Positions 50,213 through 58,505 of a stretch of 64,000 bases of DNA are shown one piece after another. Numbering within the stretch: position 1 is the stretch's first letter; each line of letters begins with the position of its first letter. Position numbers and translations under genes: made by a program. This stretch comes from SG-bin7 sp964498095 (GTDB lineage Bacteria; Bdellovibrionota; Bdellovibrionia; Bdellovibrionales; SG-bin7): NCBI GenBank assembly GCA_964498095.1, contig CAZCFY010000007.1, positions 118,544-182,543 on the forward strand. Direction: 5' to 3'. Below the pieces are notes generated by a model, which saw only the letters and a list, made by a program, of their open reading frames with translations, did no database searches and was not told the DNA's origin.

Positions 50213-51355
50213 TTAGCGCGAACTAAACACAAACGGGTATTGAACCTGACCAATCATTCCTGCCGGGGGTTTTGGGAATCTTAGGCCCTTAATAATATTC
50301 GCTGTGCAATTAGCAACATCGCGATCACCTAAGGTACTTCTATCACTTAGGGCTCTGGCGGCCCCAACGCTGCCATTTTCTAAAATCTGCCACTGGATCA
50401 CCACCTTCCCGGCGATAGTCTGATCCTGGTTTAGCTTCATTTCGTAACACGCGCGAATCTCTGATAAATGACTCTTAATTACCTGCCGAATGGCTTCCTT
50501 ATCCATAAATCCGGGAATGGATTCGTCACCACTACCCCTAGAGATTTCGGCGGAATTTTTGTCTATGGACCCGGCGCGGGCAATACCAATTGGGCCGCGG
50601 CCAACACCGGGTAAGTTTACTTTTAAATCTCCGGTGCTATAACTTCCTCCGCCGGAGCCAGTTCCCGTTTCTTTAAAAGCTCTAGCACCTACAAAACCAC
50701 GTGGTTGAGAACTTTTTATTTGATCGCGCGCTGTTTCCAGAGAGTCTTTTAATAAGCGATCTTTTCCTCCCAAACCCAAGTTGTTGCCCAGTAGCTTCAG
50801 AATACCCGCATTATTTGGATCAATTTTTTTGGTTGAGGGCTTTGGCGTGGTATTTGTACCTTCGGACTGGCGAACAACAGAAATTTGCTTTGGGAAGTCG
50901 ATAGTCACAACAGCGTCTGCCAAATTTGGGGCTGGCTCTTCAGTAAGATCAAACGTCAGAAAGAAAATGTACAAAGTAATGAGTAAGGAAAATATAAATG
51001 TTCTACTTTCCGCAGAATTAAAATTGAAAAGCGGCGACACATCCGCCTTATAACTTGCGGGAACCACGCCAATTTCAATATTAAAGGGTGACGACGGCAC
51101 ATCCAGATTTAGCCTTTCAGAGTTTCCCTTTTCTTGACCGCTTAAAAAATAATTCTTGCCGTCAAAACCGTAGACCTCAACGCCGCCATTGATTTTCATA
51201 AAGCGGTGCTTCTCGTAAATTGGCTGACCCGGCAAAAAGATATCGCAGTGGTTTTGATTTCCAGCATAAACTTCGCCCTGGGGCTGGAAATGATAAGCCT
51301 GAACAACGACGTCTTGCCAATAGACAAGCACCTCGACGGACTTTCCCGTTAACAT
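50213..51355 (-). CDS. AgmX/PglI C-terminal domain protein
   Basis: The protein has 380 residues. An N-terminal domain (VEVLVYWQDVVVQAYHFQP, FLPGQPIYEKHRFMKINGGV) may be FHA-like, followed by a transmembrane helix (FIFSLLITLYIFFLTFDL), a linker and the AgmX/PglI C-terminal domain (IRQVIKSHLSEIRACYEMKL, GKVVIQWQILENGSVGAARA, DVANCTANIIKGLRFPKPPA). Such proteins act in gliding or secretion machines as energy transducers, probably by a TonB-like disulfide-linked domain. The ECF pair that follows upstream may relate to it: its anti-sigma ends in a similar domain. Confidence 0.85.
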   Translation of the reverse strand: MLTGKSVEVLVYWQDVVVQAYHFQPQGEVYAGNQNHCDIFLPGQPIYEKHRFMKINGGVEVYGFDGKNYFLSGQEKGNSERLNLDVPSSPFNIEIGVVPASYKADVSPLFNFNSAESRTFIFSLLITLYIFFLTFDLTEEPAPNLADAVVTIDFPKQISVVRQSEGTNTTPKPSTKKIDPNNAGILKLLGNNLGLGGKDRLLKDSLETARDQIKSSQPRGFVGARAFKETGTGSGGGSYSTGDLKVNLPGVGRGPIGIARAGSIDKNSAEISRGSGDESIPGFMDKEAIRQVIKSHLSEIRACYEMKLNQDQTIAGKVVIQWQILENGSVGAARALSDRSTLGDRDVANCTANIIKGLRFPKPPAGMIGQVQYPFVFSSR

Positions 51356-51436
51356 GGTACCTCCTTGAGTAGTTGGTAATAATTAACGGTCCCAAGTAGA
51401 ATTTATTAGAAATAATTTTTTTATAAATACTCTTAG

Positions 51437-52492
51437 CTACTTAGATATGAAAATGATGGGTAAAGAATAAGTACCGGATTGTTTATTCGCGTGCGAAATG
51501 TTTTTGGTCAAGACATCCACCGCGCAGGCATTTAACTGCTTAAAAGCCTCATCTTTATTATCGCTTTTAACCGTTTCCACTTGGCCCGCATTCTTAAATT
51601 TAACCTCGAAATTGAATTTAACTTTCTCAGGAAAACTTTCGCGGCGGTGCTGGTGCAGGCAGGCGATAAGTAATGGTGTCGCCTCATCGGTGCCAGCGAA
51701 GATATTGGAAGTGTCGGGACGATACTCGATTGTCAGTTCAGATTCCATGGGAACGACCCGACCCACTTTTTTACTTTCGACACCCTTGTCCAGCATAGCG
51801 GCGGACGACTTTGGTTCTATTGCTTTGGATTTTGCGGCTTTCATTTGAGCAAGGGCCCCCATATTTCCGCGATGGCTTATCGCAGCACCGGCACCTCCGC
51901 CCGCATCTCCGCCGGCCGAGAGATAGGAAGTCGGCGCGCCCTCTGGCCTAACGCCCTCAGACGATCGGGGCGCAATGTCGGCTGTGGCCACCGCGTCGGC
52001 CATTGCTGCGGGAGCTTCAACGGCTCCAATGGCTTGGACGGACTCCTTCATTGGTGCGGACTCTTTGGCCCGCGTTGGTGGCTCCATCCTTTTTTCTTCT
52101 ACCTTAGCAACTTCAATCTCTTGAACTGGCGCGGCCTTATTCTGCACTTCTTCTTGTTGAATTAATCGTGGTTGAATTAGCGCGATCACACCCACCAAAA
52201 TCAAAATGGACGCAAAGGATAAGCCGATCTTAGGCGAAAAAAGGCTTTTCCAAAAACTCGGCGCCCTTTCGCAATATAATTTTTTGTTTATGGCTTGGCG
52301 ATGTTTGGGATCAAGTTCAAACTGCGGAACCCGTGAAAACTCGCCGTGGATTGCGGCTAAGAATTTTTTTTGTTCTTCCACTTGCGCTAGTAGATCAGAA
52401 TTATGAAAAAGTTCTTTTTCGAACGCCGCCTTTTCTGCGGCCGACAGTTCATTAAGCAAATAGGCGGTTATGCGATAATCACTCTTTCCCAT
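51437..52492 (-). CDS. Membrane anti-sigma-like protein with AgmX-like periplasmic end
   Basis: The protein has 351 residues. The N-terminal 70 (YRITAYLLNELSAAEKAAFE) resemble the sigma-binding part of an anti-sigma factor. One helix follows (IGLSFASILILVGVIALIQP), then Lys/Glu/Ala-rich linkers, and a final domain (LLIACLHQHRRESFPEKVKF, GQVETVKSDNKDEAFKQLNA, CAVDVLTKNI ... SLPIIFISK) with C-G-V...C...G-Y-x-P-x-x-F spacing like the AgmX C-domain next door. It overlaps the sigma gene stop by one base (TGATG), so the two are co-expressed. Confidence 0.8.
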   Translation of the reverse strand: MGKSDYRITAYLLNELSAAEKAAFEKELFHNSDLLAQVEEQKKFLAAIHGEFSRVPQFELDPKHRQAINKKLYCERAPSFWKSLFSPKIGLSFASILILVGVIALIQPRLIQQEEVQNKAAPVQEIEVAKVEEKRMEPPTRAKESAPMKESVQAIGAVEAPAAMADAVATADIAPRSSEGVRPEGAPTSYLSAGGDAGGGAGAAISHRGNMGALAQMKAAKSKAIEPKSSAAMLDKGVESKKVGRVVPMESELTIEYRPDTSNIFAGTDEATPLLIACLHQHRRESFPEKVKFNFEVKFKNAGQVETVKSDNKDEAFKQLNACAVDVLTKNISHANKQSGTYSLPIIFISK

Positions 52493-52998
52493 CAGCCGCC
52501 TCCTTTCTTAACTTTCTCTTTTAATTTTTGTACGGCTTCATGAAGAATGAACCCAACATTGGTAACTGTATAGCCGGTAATTTCACTGATTTCCTTATAA
52601 CTAAGTTCATCATTAAATTTTAGTCTTAAAACTTCTTGATGTTTGGCATCTAATTTAGAGATTTCACGCAGCATAATTGTCATACTCTGTTGGTCCGCCA
52701 GGCTCGTTTCCGCACTGGCCGTCTCATCCTGCACGGCGCCTTCTTGACCCTCGCCAAAAATATCTACCTTTTTCTCGCGCCGCCAAATATCGATCGCGGC
52801 ATTACGGCAAACCCGATAAAGCCATTGGGGTAATAGCTTTTCTATTTGTGCCGGATCTTCATCTATTAACTTCATAAATGCCTCTTGTACGACGTCTTTG
52901 GCGCGCTCCTCGTCACGCAGAATTCCGAAAGTATAGCGTATCAGATCGGAACTCGATTTTTTAATCCAGTAGTTTACCAAGTCGGCCTTTTTGCTCAC
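52492..52998 (-). CDS. ECF-type RNA polymerase sigma factor
   Basis: The protein has 168 residues. Region 2 has KSSSDLIRYTFGILRDEERA and DVVQEAFMKLIDEDP, with the core-binding and -10 recognition part, and LYRVCRNAAIDIWRREKKV. Region 4 has LRLKFNDELSYKEISEITGY, with a helix-turn-helix (YTVTNVGFILHEAVQKLKEK). The start is GTG. It forms a pair with the anti-sigma gene and is divergent from the beta-propeller gene, whose promoter may be a target. An inverted repeat (ATTAG... CTAAT, 53030-53053) lies in the shared gap. Confidence 0.9.
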   Translation of the reverse strand: MSKKADLVNYWIKKSSSDLIRYTFGILRDEERAKDVVQEAFMKLIDEDPAQIEKLLPQWLYRVCRNAAIDIWRREKKVDIFGEGQEGAVQDETASAETSLADQQSMTIMLREISKLDAKHQEVLRLKFNDELSYKEISEITGYTVTNVGFILHEAVQKLKEKVKKGGG

Positions 52999-53094
52999 CC
53001 CTTCTATTCTACGTATTCCTTAGGATTTTATTAGAAAAAAAGTTTTTCCTAATAACTTTTGCGGCCAACCGTTGAACATGAAAAGGAGGACTGT
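52999..53094. promoter_or_regulatory. Divergent promoter region of the ECF sigma and beta-propeller genes
   Basis: The gap is 96 bases and contains an imperfect inverted repeat (ATTAG at 53030, CTAAT at 53049) and an AAAAGGAGG ribosome site before 53095. Both promoters must lie here. An ECF-dependent promoter could not be assigned. Confidence 0.4.
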
Positions 53095-54990
53095 ATGAAA
53101 GCCTTAAGTCTAGCAGGAATTTTATTAACTATTACAATGTCTTACACTCCCACACTGGAGGCCCGCAAAATGGTCGCTCATCGTCAAAATGCGGCCATCG
53201 CTTTAAAAAGTTTCGGCAGTTGCCAAGCTTTGGGTGAACATCTGCAAAAAGAATTTCTATCTTATTACTCCCACTACGAGCATTGCCCTCACTGCTTTTA
53301 TGCGGCGGAGGACTCCATGATGAATGCCGGGGCGCCCTCAAGGGCCAAATCCGCCGAGCTCGCCGCTCCGGCAGCCATCGGTTCGCGGGCGAGTCAAGGC
53401 GCCGGTGGGGACGTTGAAGCTAAGTCGGTGGTCAGGACAAATAACCAAGTTGCCAACGTTGATGAAGCCGACTTTGTAAAGTTTGACGGCAAATTTATTT
53501 ATCAATTGCATGGCAACCAACTAAAAATTATTAAATCGTGGCCGGCAAATTCGCTGAACATGCTTGCGACCATCGGAATTCAGGGAGCCCCGCGAGAACT
53601 GCTAATCGAGCAAAACCGCGCGATCGTAATTTCGCAAAACGGCAGTAGTTCCTTAATCACTGTTCTTGATACCCAAAATAAAAGCTCTCCTAGCGTTGAG
53701 GTACAATTTGAAGTTCCCGGCAATTACGTAACGGCCCGAAAAATTGGCTCCACTTTGCGAATCATCAGCAATGACCTTAATGTGCGCTTAAATAGACAGG
53801 CCCTCCCACCCGAAAGTAATGGCTGGCTTACCAACACAACTCCGGCAGCCAATGTCTCCGCTAAAGATTTGCTAAATATTCAACCCACCGTCCGCATAGT
53901 TGGAGGATTGCGCACCAACATGGACATTCTTGAAGACTGTAAACACGTTTACACTCCCGAGAAATCCATCTCTGGACAAATGACCCGCCTTATTACCATC
54001 GACTTAAAAAATCGCCGCTATTCCGAAGCGCTCGCGTTCTTAAACCCTGAAACAGTTTATGCCTCCGAATCGGCGATCTATATTGCACAACAAGGCTGGG
54101 ATGCGCAGCAATTTACGGCGATCCACAAATTTTCTGTTAACGCAGAAAGGCCCATAGGGTACGCCGCGTCTGGAAAAGTAAACGGGCAACTTATTAATCA
54201 ATTTGCTATGGATGAACACAAAGGCTATTTGCGTACGGCGACCAATGGTACCGAGCAAATCACGACAGGAATTTTTAATAAGTCGACAACTTGGGAAACC
54301 GTAAATAAAGTTCAAGTACTGAAACAGAATGGCCAAACTTTAGAGGTGGTCGGTCGGTCGCAAAATTTGGCCAAAGGTGAACGCCTTTACAGCGCCCGCT
54401 TTGACGGTGATAAGGGTTACTTAGTTACCTTTCGCCAAGTCGATCCACTTTTTACCATGGACCTTTCTAACCCTCGCAGCCCCCGGATGGTTGGCGAGCT
54501 TAAGATTCCCGGTTTTTCCACTTACATCCATATGCTGGGTAATAACCACTTACTTACAATCGGTCAGGATGCTGACGAGAAAACCGGCCGTGCTAAAGGT
54601 TTAAAGCTTTCTGTTTTTGACGTGAGTAATTTCGCCAAACCTAAAGAAGTAAAAAGCCTAATTTTTAATTCTTCGGTATCTTCAGAGGCTACTTACGAAC
54701 ACAAGGCGTTTAGTTTCTACGACGACAAAGGTGTTCTAGCGATTCCAGTTTCTGGTTATGTGAACGGCAGCCAACGTAGCTCGGTATTACTTTTCAAAGT
54801 CAGTACCAAGGAGATCGCTTCCAGCGGGGAAATGGCGATGAGCGAAATGAACGGTGTGCGACGCAGCTTCTTTGCCGACGACATCATCTATGCTATCGGC
54901 GGAAGCGGTGTTAAGGCCGCGAACTTAAATAATCCCGCGAGCCCAATAGCGACACTACTATTTGAAAGCCGCTTGGCAACGGGATGGTAG
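53095..54990 (+). CDS. Secreted beta-propeller domain protein
   Basis: The ATG at 53095 has AAAAGGAGG and gives MKALSLAGILLTITMSYTP, a signal peptide; a longer start at 53059 is rejected. The protein has 631 residues. After a small helical part with several Cys (HCPHC), the stretch QVANVDEADFVKFDGKFIYQ and later QFTAIHKFSV, GYLVTFRQVDPLFTMDLSNP, ATYEHKAFSFYDDKGVLAIP fit the secreted C-terminal beta-propeller family, which has multiple conserved blades. The role is unknown; the propeller often binds metals or ligands in the envelope. Confidence 0.88.
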   Translation: MKALSLAGILLTITMSYTPTLEARKMVAHRQNAAIALKSFGSCQALGEHLQKEFLSYYSHYEHCPHCFYAAEDSMMNAGAPSRAKSAELAAPAAIGSRASQGAGGDVEAKSVVRTNNQVANVDEADFVKFDGKFIYQLHGNQLKIIKSWPANSLNMLATIGIQGAPRELLIEQNRAIVISQNGSSSLITVLDTQNKSSPSVEVQFEVPGNYVTARKIGSTLRIISNDLNVRLNRQALPPESNGWLTNTTPAANVSAKDLLNIQPTVRIVGGLRTNMDILEDCKHVYTPEKSISGQMTRLITIDLKNRRYSEALAFLNPETVYASESAIYIAQQGWDAQQFTAIHKFSVNAERPIGYAASGKVNGQLINQFAMDEHKGYLRTATNGTEQITTGIFNKSTTWETVNKVQVLKQNGQTLEVVGRSQNLAKGERLYSARFDGDKGYLVTFRQVDPLFTMDLSNPRSPRMVGELKIPGFSTYIHMLGNNHLLTIGQDADEKTGRAKGLKLSVFDVSNFAKPKEVKSLIFNSSVSSEATYEHKAFSFYDDKGVLAIPVSGYVNGSQRSSVLLFKVSTKEIASSGEMAMSEMNGVRRSFFADDIIYAIGGSGVKAANLNNPASPIATLLFESRLATGW

Positions 54991-55494
54991 TTATCTAAGG
55001 CCAGTCCGTTTTTTAAAGTACCCCATGAGCTTCCAATAGGAAGTGTGAAAGCCTTCCTCAACCATTTCTTTAAGCGCGTCCTCGGGCTGCCATTTTTGAA
55101 CGAGGACGCGATACAATCCGATAATTAATCCCGTTCGATCTTCGCCATAATGACAGTGCACGAGCACGGGGTGATTTCTTGGATCCGCCATAATCGTCAA
55201 AATTTCATTTACTTCTCTATCAATCGGATCTTTATACCAAGCCATCGGACTTGAAAGAAAATTTACCCCCAACTGTTTAGCGAGGCGGGCTTCGGCGGTT
55301 ATATATTTATCCTTGTTTTCTAGATTTATGATCGTTCGAATGCCGTGGGTTTTCTGTGCCCAGGCAAGCTGATTGCCTTCGGGCCTGCCGCTACGATAGA
55401 CGCCGTCAGCTACTCTTAAGAAGTGATCGATTTGCTCATTGGCAAAAATATTTCCAGAAAATAAAATCAAGAATGAGAATAAAATCCCTTTCAC
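54991..55494 (-). CDS. Secreted dual-specificity-type phosphatase
   Basis: The protein has 167 residues. The signal peptide is MKGILFSFLILFSGNIFANE. The active-site loop HCHYGEDRTGLIIGLYR is a C-x5-R motif, with the general-acid region DPIDREVN upstream, placing it among tyrosine/dual-specificity phosphatases of the bacterial DSP family. It would act in the periplasm or outside the cell, so a phospho-protein or other phosphate ester substrate is open. It is convergent with the beta-propeller gene. Confidence 0.88.
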   Translation of the reverse strand: MKGILFSFLILFSGNIFANEQIDHFLRVADGVYRSGRPEGNQLAWAQKTHGIRTIINLENKDKYITAEARLAKQLGVNFLSSPMAWYKDPIDREVNEILTIMADPRNHPVLVHCHYGEDRTGLIIGLYRVLVQKWQPEDALKEMVEEGFHTSYWKLMGYFKKRTGLR

Positions 55495-55600
55495 TAAAAA
55501 ACTCCTTTTTTGCCATCAGTCCTTACTAGAGCTATCCAATCAGAGTTTTAAAAATATTCCCACAAAAAAATAATTAGAATTTCGTATGGGACAAATGCTG

Positions 55601-56830
55601 TTAACGCACTGAGCGCCAATTTACGAATGTAAACTTCCTCGGCCTTACTTCCACCCGCATTTGTGGCATAGATTCGCCGCTGGGTTGATGATTTTCGGTA
55701 AACCCTTGAGCTGTTACATTATATTTCCCGGCGGGAACACGCAACCGAGCGATCTGAAAGGACTCAGGAAGAGTTGACCAGTGACGGGTGTCCGCTTGAT
55801 CAGCGACGCGCATTACCACATAAGCCAAATTTCCTAAGCCTTCATTACGCTGACGAATTTGATCGGCCGCCACCGCTTTTACGACGTGGGCCCCCAAGCG
55901 CTTGGCTACTAACTCACCCATCTGGTCGTTAAATGTCTTTATTGTTACATCGCTAATATTATAAATTTCCGAACTCGGCGAGGGCGGAAAATTATCCACT
56001 ATTAAATTCGCGCGTTGAGTTTGCGAAAAAGACGCAAACAACATTGGGAAGCTAAAATTTTGTGGATTCGGGCGCTTCACGGGTCCCCAGCCTTGTTGGT
56101 ATATGAGGACAATTTCACCGTAATTTTTCTCATCCCACTCTTTACGCCAGGTCACTTCGGGAAATTCTTTTTGCCATTTCTTTAAAGCCTCGTCGCGTTT
56201 TGCTTTTTTGGCCAAACGGATGAGGTCTTCGCGCAACAAAGGTATATCGGGATTTAATTTATACGTTTCTTCGTAATCAATGTAAGCGTCATCCCACTTT
56301 CCCCCCGACTCCCACACCATCGCCGATAGATAGCGCGCCAAAGGACTTTGCGCGTAAGGAAGATTGGCCTCATTTTTATATTTAATTAATTTTTCATTCA
56401 GACGGCGCGCTTCCACAGTGGCCTCATCCAGCTCGCCTAGCATCAAATAATTTATCGCGGAAAACGCATTGATCAGAACTTTTTCGTAATGCTCGCCTTT
56501 GTATTGAACCATGCCTTCGTTAAACAATAACGAACCCGTGATTCGCGAAATACTATGATAGTCATTGATTGCCGACATTTTATCGGCCTTTTGAAAAACC
56601 TGATTACTCTTCTTAAAATCACCGGCTAATTGCAAAGCCGTGCCGTACTCCAAAAGATAAACTAACTGATCGTCGTTTTCTTTACTGGCCAGAGGTTCAA
56701 GAGACTGGGCGGCGGACTCGTAATTTCCATTAACGATGCCCGCCCGCGCTACTCCCACCTTCATTTGATGAGTCGCGCAGCCCGAAATGAGAACTAGCGC
56801 GATAAAAAGGAAACTTAATTTAGAGGCCAA
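55601..56830 (-). CDS. COG3014-type lipoprotein
   Basis: A TTG at 56830 gives a short lipoprotein signal (SKLSFLFIALVLISGC, lipobox ISGC); an ATG at 56881 would add 17 residues. Neither has a clear ribosome site, so the start is uncertain. About 409 residues. TPR-like helices fill the middle (YHSISRITGSLLFNEGMVQY, WDDAYIDYEETYKLNPDIPL), and the end (ARLRVPAGKYNVTAQGFTEN, MRVEVRPRKFTFVNWRS) is a beta domain. It fits the COG3014 family found beside LpoB in several proteobacteria, and its start overlaps the LpoB stop here. It probably acts with LpoB at the envelope. Confidence 0.75.
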   Translation of the reverse strand: MASKLSFLFIALVLISGCATHQMKVGVARAGIVNGNYESAAQSLEPLASKENDDQLVYLLEYGTALQLAGDFKKSNQVFQKADKMSAINDYHSISRITGSLLFNEGMVQYKGEHYEKVLINAFSAINYLMLGELDEATVEARRLNEKLIKYKNEANLPYAQSPLARYLSAMVWESGGKWDDAYIDYEETYKLNPDIPLLREDLIRLAKKAKRDEALKKWQKEFPEVTWRKEWDEKNYGEIVLIYQQGWGPVKRPNPQNFSFPMLFASFSQTQRANLIVDNFPPSPSSEIYNISDVTIKTFNDQMGELVAKRLGAHVVKAVAADQIRQRNEGLGNLAYVVMRVADQADTRHWSTLPESFQIARLRVPAGKYNVTAQGFTENHQPSGESMPQMRVEVRPRKFTFVNWRSVR

Positions 56831-57431
56831 TTCGTTTCTTTTTAAAGAGTTTACGCAACTGATCTTGTCCCGTCCATTCAACTAAGTTCGTGCGCAAGTT
56901 AGTTAAATTTAATGTCACTTTGTAATAAACAGTTTTATCACTGCCAACTTCTTTAGTAATCGAATCCAAGCGGCCGTTTAAAATGTAATCCGCGCCGACT
57001 TGTCCGCCTTTAGATTTTTTAGTGGCATCATCCATATTGCCGGCGCCTTGGTACTCATATTCCGCAGCGACATCCTCGCGGGCTTCCTTATCGACAAAAG
57101 CCACCCGGCCGGAGTTCGTAAGCTCTACGCGGACCATGTCCATGACCGATTGAGTATCAATATGCTCGCTAGTTTTATTTTGTAACTGAGTAACCATGAT
57201 TACCGGCGGTTTCTTAGAGGTCGAAATGGACCGGTGGTTTGTTAAATTACCCACAAGTTTTTGTACAATTTTTTGCATGTCGGTTTCAGACCACTGATCA
57301 TCCAAAGTATTTTCGGCCTCGACGTTTTTGTCATAATCACCTTTGGTAAAAGCTTTCGGCCCGCAACCGCTCAGAAATCCAAGCACGGACGTTAAAGAAA
57401 ATAGGGTTACAAAAATCTTCGCTAATTTCAT
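56820..57431 (-). CDS. lpoB: Penicillin-binding protein activator LpoB
   Basis: The protein has 203 residues. The lipoprotein signal is MKLAKIFVTLFSLTSVLGFLSGC. The domain of about 150 residues (PPVIMVTQLQNKTSEHIDTQ, VRVELTNSGRVAFVDKEARE, GADYILNGRLDSITKEVGSD, LNLTNLRTNLVEWTGQDQ) matches LpoB, the outer-membrane lipoprotein that activates the PBP1B peptidoglycan synthase. The COG3014-type gene follows, overlapping or nearly so. The divergent RadC-like gene lies upstream, after 126 bases. Confidence 0.9.
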   Translation of the reverse strand: MKLAKIFVTLFSLTSVLGFLSGCGPKAFTKGDYDKNVEAENTLDDQWSETDMQKIVQKLVGNLTNHRSISTSKKPPVIMVTQLQNKTSEHIDTQSVMDMVRVELTNSGRVAFVDKEAREDVAAEYEYQGAGNMDDATKKSKGGQVGADYILNGRLDSITKEVGSDKTVYYKVTLNLTNLRTNLVEWTGQDQLRKLFKKKRIGL

Positions 57432-57557
57432 TTATTGCTCCTGTTTTTATGGAGTCTCCATGGTAACCAAAAATGCGACCGGTAGGCAAGGTGCCCGCCG
57501 GGTCACGGATGACCCGCTCCATGGGTTTAGAAACCGCAGCTAGACTACGCATCTATT
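57432..57557. other. Divergent gap with a 7-bp hairpin
   Basis: CGGGTCA-CGGA-TGACCCG (57499-57516) is a perfect inverted repeat between lpoB and the RadC-like gene. It may be an operator. No other signal is seen. Confidence 0.35.
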
Positions 57558-57977
57558 TTGCAGGCAGGCAGCCTCGTGGAACGCTTATTATCGAGCCAAA
57601 AGGCCAGTGAAATGCTGCGGCAGCTTTTTGATCCCCAGGTAGAGGAAGTTCGGGTGATTGCCTTAGGAAGCGACAAATCCGTCATAAACCACGCTTGCAT
57701 TTTTCGTGGTACGAGCGACGCCTGTTTGTTTCATCCCCGAGATGTTTTTCGTTTTGCCATTTTAAACTGTGCCTCGGGATTTATTCTTTCCCACAATCAT
57801 CCGTTCACGTCATCCCAGCCATCTCCCGACGATATTTTAGCTACACAAAGAATATTAAAAAATTCCAAGCTTATGGCCATAGAACTCGTCGATCACATTA
57901 TAATTGGTAAAACGGATTTCTTTAGTTTTGCCGATCGGCAATTACTGGGGCGAAGGCCCCACCGGATAAGCTCTTAA
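57558..57977 (+). CDS. RadC-like JAB/MPN domain protein
   Basis: The protein has 139 residues from a TTG at 57558; a GTG at 57576 is also possible. The JAMM motif is present: FILSHNHPFTSSQPSPDDI (H-x-H...S..D), and HIIIGKTDFFSFAD is the usual RadC ending. The N-terminal helix-hairpin-helix of full RadC is absent, so this is a short RadC domain. Despite the old name, RadC is not a proven repair enzyme. It overlaps the convergent gene by 36 bases. Confidence 0.85.
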   Translation: MQAGSLVERLLSSQKASEMLRQLFDPQVEEVRVIALGSDKSVINHACIFRGTSDACLFHPRDVFRFAILNCASGFILSHNHPFTSSQPSPDDILATQRILKNSKLMAIELVDHIIIGKTDFFSFADRQLLGRRPHRISS

Positions 57978-58472
57978 ATTTTTATCAATGCGAATTTCAA
58001 TGCCGTCACGACGGGCGTTTTCCTGCAGCTGACGAATAAATTCCCGTTGTAAGCGCTCATTTTCAAACTGTTCTTCTTGGCGGCGGCGAATTTCCGCTTG
58101 CACATGATCCTCGGGAGTATAAACGTCAAAATCTCGCACGCGTTTTTCTTCTTCAAAGCGCCAGGCTTGTTCTTGTTGCGCATCCAGTCCCGGCCATTGC
58201 GATTCATTTTTTATATTCGGGTGATTCAACCCACGGCGGGCCTCGCGGCGGTTTTTTTCGTTATCAACCTGCATTTCTTCGTGCATTTTTTTTAAATAGA
58301 GCGAGCGGTAATAGCGATCCGCTTTATCCTCTTTAAAACTGGAATTTTCTATTTGACCAGCTTTAGGAAGCGGTTTTGTTGCTTTTGGGCCCTTTGATAA
58401 CAAATAAAATGAGACAATCCCCATGAGGAGAATAAGGATGGATAAAGTAACATTGTTATTCTTCGGAACCAT
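57942..58472 (-). CDS. Membrane-anchored, charged protein of unknown function
   Basis: The ATG at 58472 gives MVPKNNNVTLSILILLMGIV, a single membrane helix, then about 150 residues rich in Arg, Glu and Lys (KKMHEEMQVDNEKNRREARR, DHVQAEIRRRQEEQFENERL), probably a long coiled coil. No family was recognised. It is 16 bases downstream of the end of the protease gene region on the same strand, though the order of transcription is protease first on the far side. Confidence 0.65.
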   Translation of the reverse strand: MVPKNNNVTLSILILLMGIVSFYLLSKGPKATKPLPKAGQIENSSFKEDKADRYYRSLYLKKMHEEMQVDNEKNRREARRGLNHPNIKNESQWPGLDAQQEQAWRFEEEKRVRDFDVYTPEDHVQAEIRRRQEEQFENERLQREFIRQLQENARRDGIEIRIDKNLRAYPVGPSPQ

Positions 58473-58505
58473 ACATGGGCTTATCGGCAAAACCCAGCAA
58501 TCTCA

